From NCBI GenBank assembly GCA_902702965.1, contig CACRXP010000112.1, positions 1,189,041-1,253,040 on the forward strand: a stretch of 64,000 bases of DNA. Direction: 5' to 3'. The stretch is from Spirometra erinaceieuropaei. Taxonomy: Eukaryota > Platyhelminthes > Cestoda > Diphyllobothriidea > Diphyllobothriidae. Below are positions 48,187-59,100 of the stretch, one piece after another (the stretch's first letter is position 1; each line of letters starts with the position of its first letter). The position numbers were made by a program, and so were the translations under genes. Below the pieces are notes generated by a model. The model saw nothing but the letters and a program-made list of their open reading frames with translations. It was not told where the DNA came from and made no database searches.

Positions 48187-50120
48187 GCATTTTGAGACCC
48201 TCTAAAATGGTTCTTCGCCTCCTATTGCGGCGTAGGACGTTCCATAATGTTGGAAATTTTGCTTTCTCTCAGATAGTGCTTCGAATTTGGTGGTTTACTC
48301 ACAGCGTCTGACCAGCTAGTCTTTCTTTCCATTATCTTTCAAAAACGAACCGCCACTTGTAACTGTCCAGTCTTACTGATAGTTTCAGGGCGACGTAGGG
48401 TTTTGCGCCTAGGTCGGTCATAGGATGTGAGAAGGTCGTCAATCAAAAGTCCTACCCGGGTTTGAGTTTTGTGACTATCCTACGCAGAAGACATAGACGG
48501 TGTAGGACGCTGTGTGTATCAGAGAAGAAATGCTCCTGAAGACTGCTGCAAACGGTGCCCTACTGAATGAAATTGAGACTGTCGCTGGCGGCGACGTTCA
48601 CCGTCAGGGACGGCGACTTGCACGTAAATTAGTTTACAGTGACGGTGGACTTACACAGCACTTGCTGCACCCTCATCCCTCACCCACCTGACCATGATCT
48701 AAAGACCGGAGGCGGGATCGGATGCAATGGCTGACAAAGCTAAGCGGCCTGTCACACACACACACGCCTGGCCCACACAAAATGAACCAGGTTTTCACTC
48801 AACAATGATGGATACGGCCTGGACCCTAACTGAGTGGGGGGCCGTAATCCGAGTGCCTGCTGCAACGCCGAGCCTCTCGCTAGTGTCAGCGCGTGTACAC
48901 CAGGGCGTTCGCCCACTTGGCTCTCCAACTGGCCAATCAGATTCAAGGCCGAGTCAGGCGTGCCCTGGCTGAAGGTGCTTTAACGCCTTTCCTGACTCAC
49001 ACTTGGGACGCCGCTCTCCCGGCGCCGGAGGCATTTTCCCTAGTCGAACCCCTTCTCCTGCTGTTCTGTACGGAATATACAATCCTTCCAACTGGCATAC
49101 ACCATCTCTTTCCATTCGGGACCGAGCCTGAAGGTCGGGGTAGCCAGTGTTTCACTCTCGGCTTAGGCTTCTGCGATATGAGTGCCACAGAGGCCACATT
49201 GAGAAGGAGCCATTGCAGATTGACTCCCCGTCCTGAGTGGAGGACCGAGTCATCCCGTCATTTAGCAGTTATCCATTCAATGGTCGCAGCTCACTGCGAC
49301 AGTTTAAAAGCACGACGGTGGATTGATAGTGAGAAATATGTGTTGATTGCCATGGGGACAGCCTCATTTTCTTTTTCCTCTCAGAGGCACCAATACACTG
49401 CCCGAACCGGTCAGCCATCTGATGCAGGAATTAGGCGCTAGGGTGGCTGGCGCGACTTTGGCGTGCGCCTAGGCGTGCCACCACAGCCCCCCGTGTGTGG
49501 CATTTGTTATGGGTGTCACGTGCCATGCCAAAATATATCCCCCGTAGTGCTCCAGCGCATCCTCCGCGTGGCCCATTGTAGGGACACTTCCTGCTAAGTG
49601 CATGTCCAATCCAATCTCCGAGTTTAATTCCACGTGCCCTTTTTTAAAGCGAGGTAATAATCTATTGCGGAAATACTCGATTTCCAGGCACAGATTTTGG
49701 GGACCCACTTCTACTCAAGTGGTGATTTTCTCACCGTTTATCTTAGATTGAACTGAACCACGTTTCTGTGTAGGAATTTTGAATGCTGCATGTTCTTTTT
49801 TCCTAATTTACAGTACTACCGCGCTTACCTGATACTTAGAGAATGCCAGCGAATCGATCCGAACAAACCATCCATCTACCTACTAGCTAGCTCGCTCTGT
49901 TTGGGCCATCTACATCTCATTGAAGAGGGCATGATTTTCGCCTCAAAAGGCATCGAGGTAATTGCCCCATTTCCCTGTACTTTCTAATTCTCGTTCTTCC
50001 AGATTTAATTTGCTTCAAGGTTACTAATAACTCTTGTATGCGATTATCTAAAGTCCACCGACTGAGCCTATAAAGCTTTATTCCAACTAATTTACTCCTG
50101 ACCAGCGATTAATTTCTCAG

Positions 50121-50151
<31 letters not shown>

Positions 50152-53100
50152 ATATAGGATATATGGATATATGGATATAGGCGAAAATGCCGACCCCAGG
50201 TGTTGATATGGAAGAAGGTAAAGAGATCTCTGGGGAGGATGATTTATTAATCTGACGTTTCACACTCATGCTTGAGCGCATCATCGGAGATATATATATA
50301 TATATATTATGACAGTGGGCGCTCGCCGATCAGGTTACGGAACATGCTCGTTCCGTTGTGCCTTGGGGCTCATACTAGAATCCTCGCAGGCAGTCGCACA
50401 GCGACTAGTAGTAGACATAGATGAGATGGAGCCGACAAAGACAAGGGAGACCGGAATGGCCATTTCTGGCTTATTAGCCGTCATCAGCCAGTCATACCCA
50501 ACCCCAAGTGTGGATCACTTGAGATTCGAACCCGGGATCTTTGGTCATGGAGTTGAACGCTCTACCATTGAGCCACGGGCCCGTTGTCNNNNNNNNNNNN
50601 NNNNNNNNNNNNNNNNNNNNNNNNNNNNNNNNNNNNNNNNNNNNNNNNNNNNNNNNNNNNNNNNNNNNNNNNNNNNNNNNNNNNNNNNNNNNNNNNNNNN
50701 NNNNNNNNNNNNNNNNNNNNNNNNNNNNNNNNNNNNNNNNNNNNNNNNNNNNNNNNNNNNNNNNNNNNNNNNNNNNNNNNNNNNNNNNNNNNNNNNNNNN
50801 NNNNNNNNNNNNNNNNNNNNNNNNNNNNNNNNNNNNNNNNNNNNNNNNNNNNNNNNNNNNNNNNNNNNNNNNNNNNNNNNNNNNNNNNNNNNNNNNNNNN
50901 NNNNNNNNNNNNNNNNNNNNNNNNNNNNGCATGACCGACAAACGATTAAGGTCGCGCATGCATGAGCATTCTCTAGCTGTAAAGCGAAAAGATGTGCGAT
51001 CACATGTTGCTATGCATAGCCTGGAAAATAACCATCATTTCGGCTTCGACAAGGCAGAAGTAATCGGCCGAGCCGAAAGCAAAATGGTGAGGGAGATAAT
51101 CGAAGCCTGGCAATCCAACGCCAACTCGATAAACCGTAGGATCGACCTACCGGCGCCATACGAGGCCGTCAGACACCACTTGGGCAGGAAAGGAGGGCCA
51201 ATAGGAAGAGAGAACAATGGACCTATCAGTAGTGAGTAAGAAAGACCTATTTAAACCTTGTATTCCCACTTTTAATCTATCTCCGATGATGCGCTCAAGC
51301 ATGAGTGTGAAACGTCAGATGAATAAATCATCCTCCCCAGAGATCTCTTTACCTTCTTCCATATATATATATATATAAGGTGGTGCCGACAAAGGCACTG
51401 GAGACCGGGATGGTCTTTCCTGGCATATTAGCGTCTTCAATTAATCGTATCCAACCCCAGGCCTGGATCGCCTGAGGTCTTTGGTCATTGAGTGTGGCAC
51501 TACCGTTAACCGAATCCGAGTCTCAGGCGATCCACGCCCATGGTTCGGTATGACTGACGACAGCTAATAAGCCGGAAACAACCATTCACTGTCTTTGTCG
51601 GTACCTCGTCATCTGCCTTAACCACTATTCGCTATGAGACTGTCTGTGAGGTTTCTAGTTTGAGTTGCGAGGCACAACGGGACGAGCACGCTCCATAACT
51701 TGATCGATGAACGCCCCTCTACCATACTATGTATGTATTTCGAAGGAACTCGTTGAAAGACACTTGAGGAAGCAACAAATACACACGGCACACAAACCGA
51801 CAACTACACTTCGCAGCCAGCGGGCACACCCTAAGGATAGTGTTGGCTATTACGATAAGAAAAGTCATATATAAGACACCGTCCGACATCTCTAATGCAG
51901 TTTACTGTCGCCAGCCGAAAAGTCTCTCTCCACACGCGTACACGAACGTTAATTGACAGAAAAAAAGCGAAACCACTTGTCCGAATTTTTCATGAACATA
52001 CTGAAAACTGGACACAAATTCTTCTGGGACATGACTCGCACCTAAAAAAGACCGAGGATTTTTAGAGACCGTGCATGTTGACAACTCATGCATCCATCTT
52101 CACGTTGAACTAGACCTCGTGTACAAAAATCTCAAAGGAAAGTGAAAAGGTCAATGATTAGTCAGAACGTGGTGCCAACCGACAGTAAGGACTGATTGGT
52201 CAGAATGGCAGAGCAATACCGATTTTTAGGCGCTCAAATTTCAACTATTTTCTACACACATGCTTCACGTGTGAGGAAGACTTGAGGAACGAGAGTCGAA
52301 GATTTACGAAATAAGGTTTGTTTGCCTTCCTGAAGAACTCGTTTCCTTTGAATTATGCCTTTTAGGATGCCCATTTAGCAATGCAGAGGGGAGACGACAG
52401 AGCCTTGTGGTAGATTGATGCAGAACAGTTTCGGGCTTGTTCGCCTTCATTCAGCCAATCACAGCCCTGACCACCAGCTGTGATCGAAGACACGAACATG
52501 CGCTCACTTGTTCTACCACTGAGGTTTACCGGATAGGTCATGAATACTTCATCGAACCGAATTTCATCAGTGCCTCACCACCTCCTATTCTCTGTCGCTG
52601 CAGATCGGGTACTTATTCTCTCAGGAATGGGTGCACACCGATTCATTGGCTTTTTGAAGCAAATAAGCTTCATATGGGTGGCGGGAGTCACGAACAAGCA
52701 ACTCATGCTAACTCATGAAATGTCAACAAAAATTTCGAAATGCGTTCTCGTTTCCAAAAGATAAATTAAGTAGTGTTGTAAAACTAATCATGATGCAGCA
52801 TAAATCTATAATGATCCAGTTACCTCAGGGTGTCGGCTTTCGAAAGAACTTATTTCCGGCTGCATGCAAGATCTAAACTCTGCAAAAACGACTACTTAAG
52901 TAGTATGCAATTTTCTCATTGATTTTCGATGCCCTTGAAACTTTCATGGAAAACATGCATAAAATATTCATTCTTTTACTTATTCGGTAGAAAATCACGT
53001 CTTCTTCCAGTTTCATACTCAATCGAAGGGTATAATTCGGTTTTAAAAAAGTTTCTAATTGTACGATTTTTTAATACCGTTAAATGGCCGCTCATGAAAC

Positions 53101-56100
53101 GTCATGTATCTGTATTTGCGAATGTGGCTTGTAAAGTTAACAATATTGCTCAAATCCACTACTTAATTTTATGAACCTCATATGGTGTCCTCTTAACACC
53201 GTAGAGAAATGCATGGTTTTCCGTACACGGAAAATATACAGCTTGTAGTTTTGAAACCCTAAATGCAAGTGTAACAGCAGGTCGGGTTCAAAATTATTCG
53301 GGAATTAGAAAAGTTTTTTAAAACCGAATTATACTCTTCTTTTGTGTATGAAATTGGAAGAAGACGTGATTTTCTGCCGAATAAGTAAAAGAATGAATAT
53401 TTTTATGCATGTTTTCCATGAAATTTTCAAGGACATCGAAAATCAATGAGAAAATTGCATACTACTTATGTAGTCATTTTTTGCAGAGTATAGATCTTGC
53501 ATACAGCCGAACATAAGTTCTTTCGAAAGCCGACAACACCCTGAGGTAACTGGATCATTATAGATTTATGCTGCATCATGATTTGTTTTACAACACTACT
53601 TAATTTATCTTTTGGAAACGAGAACGCATTTCGAAATTTTTGTTGACATTTCATGAGTTGGCACATCTACTGTATGTATATGTATTGGGAAACTGGCATC
53701 AAAAGAAATATACTTTGAGATAGATGAGATTCTTTGAGAACGAAATAACCTTTGTTGCGTAACTTTTCGAGACTGGTTCCCCAGCTCGTCTTCAGACTTA
53801 CTTGTCATGTACAAAAACAGTTAACTATTTAACCGTGTCGAATAAGTGATTCTGCGGTTGGCCGAAGCCTACGCCAGTGCGCGTCGATTGCATTTTTTCA
53901 TCCATCGGCATTGACTGCGCTCACTTCCATTTGTCCTTTGGAAATTTGTTCCTGACATCGAGGTCAATATGCCATTTGATACGTGCCTCATGTTCACTCC
54001 TCGAACATTTTTCATCGATTAATTACTTTTTGCACTTTTGATGCTCTATTTGAAGATTTCTCAAAGAGTGCCCCTATTACGCAGTGACTCATTTTGACCT
54101 TGAGTGTGACACTACAATCTCCATCATCGGTTTAAATACACAAGGCTTTCCTACACAAAAGTTCCCCCGAGTAGCCGACGGATGTGGTCTAGGTGTGCAT
54201 ACTCGAAGTATTTGAATGTGGGAAGCGTCTGATCGAGAGAGTGGATAAGATAGAGTCATCAGAGCTTGAATTGCTTCCCAGCACGCGTCCTTATTCGTCT
54301 CATGGGCTCTATTTGCCTTCAATATTTCTCAATCAGGTCACATCAAAAAGTGATGAGCCGTCTCTCTGTGCCCGAGCCCATCTTATGTTGGGCTGGGGCT
54401 ACTCGATTTCCGCTCGTGAATGCCGAATGCTCCAGAAGAAGAATGAACTGCATCGCCTCGCTGTGGAGGAGTACACTACGTGAGTTCATCAAGACCAGAC
54501 TGCCTCCTGGTTTCTTCGCTATTGACTACAGGCTATTTATTTTTCTGATTGCACACTAGCCTACCCAAATCAGTTGTCTGTGCACCAAAAATTGCTCAGA
54601 CTTCTAGCCCCAACCTATTCTATCCAACTTCCTTAGTAAGTGTCCTTGCTTCCTGATGCGCGAAGTCATATACGCTTTTCTGTCAGAAAATTACACTTTC
54701 CTCACTTTTATTCTGGCCCAACTGCGAAAAACCCGGCGACCTCGGTGGGATTCGAGCCCACGACAGCAAGGAGGGGGGACTTGCGTACTACCAACGCTCT
54801 AGCCGCCCCAGCTACGAGGTCCCATTGGGAGCCGCGAGTTTATTTACTAATAGAAGTGTGTTTGTGATCTGTCGTGTCACGTAGTAACCTGTCCGGACTT
54901 AGGAATCCTGTGCATAATCTTCATTATGGGACGCGAACATCATGCCTGACACGTAGACCACCAGTTGTGTGGGTGAAACACGAACCTACGTTGGTCCCCA
55001 TCCGATGCGCGCCACCTCTCACCGACTCTGACGACGGTTAGTGTCATTGGCGGCCCCGCGCTCTGACTGCCTTCTGTCACGTAGTAACTTTGCGCGAGTA
55101 GGCCGAAGGCAGATCGATGTGCTGACTGGCTGGGCAGTCCGTTGAAAGGCCCAGTTCTTGCAGCTTCCTCAGCATCCGATTGTTGTGCCAGCCCGCAATT
55201 CTGCCGGTGTAAAGTCATGTTTGTGTTCGTGCATATCAATCTTGCTGTTGTGGGCCGGCCCTTCTAATGTAAGTACTCACTTCGCACGTGCACTGATCTT
55301 GCCAGATGATGGCCGACTTTTGGTTAGGGATGAGGCCTTCTGGGCGAATCATCTGTCTGATATATGTATACGAAACAGAAAGCTGGTTGCAGGCGGGACG
55401 TGCACTGAGCATAGAAGACCGCACAAGTGCTGTGCCTTAGGAGACACGTCGTGCGTGGGGTGACCAGTCAGCATCCAGGAGTCCTAATCACGCATTCGTG
55501 ACCTCGAACGGTAGCTTATCACACGCATGTCACGTGATGTCTTGGACTTTTTACGGGCAGCATACAGCACACTACCAGCAGAGTATTGGATCGGGTCCGT
55601 GAACGTCTCTCATTCCGTGTGGCGCGTGGAATCTAGCCACGGCCATGTAACCACCTTTCGCGTACCGTAGTGGGTTCCTTCTGGACATTCGACTCCTAAC
55701 GAAGAGTGCGCGTGGATACCCGTTTACTCCGAACAGCTGCCGATGGTGATTTACATCAGTTCGCCGGAAGGTTCGGATGCTGCAATGAACTGCGTCTTAC
55801 CAACAAACTGTATGTGCTATACCACGTTGATGTTGTAGTGCGTGACTGCTTTTGTCGTCCACAAATGAGTCGCACCGTCGGTGCGGTTGGCCACACTAAC
55901 TTATGATAAGCATTTGATAGACTGCACTGCGTTTGCGTGAGTCTGGCTATTGTCGTGCATGCGTCCGGTCGACTTTAGACGGAGGCCCACGCCACACCGG
56001 CCAGCTGACCAATAGGCTCTGACAGACCGACTGTGCTGTATCCCATCCGTGTCAACGTCTCTTACCCGTCGAGCAGACTGGGGGATGATGTTGAACCCAG

Positions 56101-59100
56101 TGGCTGACCTGGCGTCAAACCCTCGTCTGACTCGTGTCACACACAAGCTTTGTTACACACTTGACGGAAACAAGATGACGTCACGAAAGCGCAGCCATGC
56201 GCAGGCACAGCAGGTCGGCTGCGAAATGCATGCATGCAGTTACCTAGCCTACCAGCATGTGTCGCATCATCGGATCACACATTTGGGTATGATTGTGCAC
56301 GAAACATCCAATCTGTGCCCCCCCCCCCCCACTCCAAAGTCCAGGGTGGCCTTGAACCGCTGCGTGTCGAAGGTGAACTGTGGCCCATTAACAGCCCTCT
56401 TTCTCGGACTGACGGAATAAAGTGATTGTTCCCGGAACTCTATCATTCGGCCGTCGAACATAACAGGCTTGGACCTCACTCCCTCAGAGGTGCTACAGAG
56501 GCCACATTAGGAAGGCGCCGCTGGAATCTGGCGCTTTCCAAAGTACGACCAGGTTCTTTTACCTATTCAGAGACTTCCAATCCACGATACTTGACGTGTC
56601 GTGATAGTTTCAGGCCGACCCCAGATCTGTTGTGGTGATCAATGCTCTGAACTGTCATAAATAAGGATATCTCAGTCACACTCTCTCATCTCTATCTCAT
56701 GTGTTGGTGGTTTGCCTGATTGTTTCAACCGACTACGTGCTCCCACTGTTTGGAGTCTTCGGATTCCGTACAATTCTCATAAGGTCGGCTTAAGTTACTC
56801 TGAACCCCACGGAGAAGACCTAGGCCCTAAGTGGGCCATTCAGGTTTTGGCAGCATCCAGTCTCCAACCATCTTCGCATGCAAGTATGTTCTCGTCCGCA
56901 CACATACTTGACTTTTTTGCAGGCCCTTAGCCAGATGACCTCCTCCTAAGTCCGTGCGTGTTTGTGTATACGCTTTGTGCAGGGCAACGAAAAAGGACCC
57001 CGACGATCATCTGGCCTGGTATCACTTGGGCGTGGAGTTGGCTATCCAACGGCAAATCGAGGAGGCCTTCAAGGCCTGCCAGCGCTCCATCCTCCTGGCG
57101 CCCTTGGTTCCGGATACCATTCGACTGCTCGCTCTGTTGCACACTTCTGCGGCCTCTGGGGCTTGTGGGACCTCAGGGGCCTCCGGTGGTGGCAGCCGGC
57201 GCCGACGGCTGGAGCAGGCGATACGAGCCTTGCGCGGCGGCCTTGCCGACCAACCCACTGATTTTGGTCTCCTCTTCACCCTCGCCCTCGTGGAGACCGA
57301 ACTCAACGGTGCTCAGGCCGGCCTTCTTGTCTACATGCAAATGCTCGAAGTATGGCGCGACTGCTTCACTGCGGCCTGTGATAGCACGTAAGCTCCATTC
57401 CTCATTTTATAGGGATGCATATACATACAGTAGGTGTTAACCGAAATTCTGAAATGCGCTTACGTGTCGAAAAGATTACTTGAGTAGGGTTGTAAAACTT
57501 ATCATCCAGTTCCTCAGTTACCTCGGAATGTTGGCTTTCGAGCGAACTTTCCGGCCGCATGCACAAATCAGCCTGTAAAAAGTGACTACTTGAGTAGCAT
57601 GAATTTTTCTCATTTATTTTCGATGCACTTAAAACTCCAATTATATTTCCTGGAAAACATGCATGAAAATATTCATTCTTTTACTCATTTGGAGGAAAAT
57701 GATGTCTTTCAATTTTACACTCGAAGGAAGGGTATAATTCGGCTTTAAAAAAGTTTCTAACTGTGAGATTTTTTTATACCGTGAAACGCCCATTCGTAAA
57801 ACATCGTGTCCCTGCATTTACCAACGTGGCTTGGAAAGTTTACAATATGACTCAAATCCACTGCTAAATTTTATGAATTCCATATGGCCACCTCCCAATA
57901 CCGTAGAAAAATGTATGGTTTTCCGTACTCGGAAAATAATCGACTTGTAGTTTGGGAACCCTGGATGCAGGTGTAACGGCAGGTCGTGTTCAAAATCATT
58001 CGGGAACTAGAAAGATTTTCAGGACCGAATTATACCCTTCCGTTGAGTATAAAATTTGAAGAAGACGTAGTTTGCTACTGAATAAGTAAAGAATAAATAG
58101 TACTGTGCATTTTTTTCTATGAAATATAATTGAATTTTTGAGGGTATCGAAAATCAATGAGAAAAATTCATGCTACTTAAGTAGTCACCTTTTACCGAGT
58201 CTGATTTTTGAATGCGGTCGGAAAGAAGTTCCTTCGAAAGCCAGCATTTCGATGTAACTGAATTATTATAGAATCATGCTACTGGATGACAAATTTTACA
58301 ACCCTACTTAAGTAATCTTTTCGAAACGTAAACGCATTTCAGAGTTTCAGCTAACATTTCATGAGTTAGCATATCCACTGTATAGATTATTAATCAGAAA
58401 ACGTGAGCGAAAGTATTCCTTCTTGTACACGTTTGATAGAAAACCACGTCTTCTTCAGGTTTTTGCTCTAAAGTAGGGTGTTTTTCGGCTTTAAAGAGTT
58501 TCGATGAGGCTTGGAACGTTGTCTTACTTGGTCAGCAAATTATAACTTTCGTACTGTTACCGATTTCAGCAGACGTATTACTACTTGCGGAAACTTTCAA
58601 TTTGAAGTGCTTCGGGACTTCTGGGATTATGCTTTACGATAACGTTAGGGTTCGTGTTTTGCAGCCAGGATCCTAGGGTTTGGGGTCAGGGTTCGGGTCT
58701 AGGGTTGAATGTTAGTGTTTATGGTCAGGGAGTCAATCGGCACCCACACCCTACAACCCTCGTCTGCGGCTTACGTCTGATTGGTCACATTTTCGGGCGA
58801 TTCAGTTTCAATGGCCCTGACGGGCCAATCACCCTTGCTCTTAGTGGAATTGGTTTTACTGGTCACCGGCGGCGGACTTTTGCAGTGCGCGGTGCTTACG
58901 CTGAGATTTCATATCCACCAGAACAACCTAGCGTATTTACCTGTAATCCTTGCGTTTTTCCCTTAGTTTTTCACATTCTTCACTGCTTCCCCACAGACCC
59001 ACCCGTAAAGTCGCGCTCACCATGGAGCCCATATTGGACGCGCTGAGACATCCCCATTTTCCAACCGGACCGCGTTTCCAAGCCTCGCCAAAGCTATGAG

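Larger units (their letters stand above)
50190..51376 (+). mobile_element. Penelope-like element with inverted terminal repeats (part in gap)
   Basis: The segments 50205-50288 and 51278-51362 are reverse complements (tccgatgatgcgctcaagca, tgagtgtgaaacgtcag, ataaatcatcctccccagag). Between them lie a minus-strand SINE, a 340-base N gap and a GIY-YIG nuclease tail. Penelope-like elements encode RT plus GIY-YIG and often have terminal repeats in such arrangements. Located in TTC7 intron 8. Confidence 0.75.

Noticed and set aside
48893..49441. 182-codon open frame in TTC7 intron 7
   Set aside because: It lies across an interrupted R1 copy, has no TPR or other recognisable pattern, and exons 7 and 8 join in phase and match the family without it.
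50121..50310. Repeated structure that might suggest a CRISPR-like or satellite array
   Set aside because: It is a TA microsatellite with terminal repeats of a Penelope-like element; no spaced direct repeats occur.
50309..50965. Long frames spanning 50.3-51.0 kb
   Set aside because: They are artefacts of reading through the N gap; only the part right of 50928 has a real domain.
58654..59046. 130-codon open frame in TTC7 intron 10
   Set aside because: It runs through the telomere-like and foldback repeat unit and has no protein family features.
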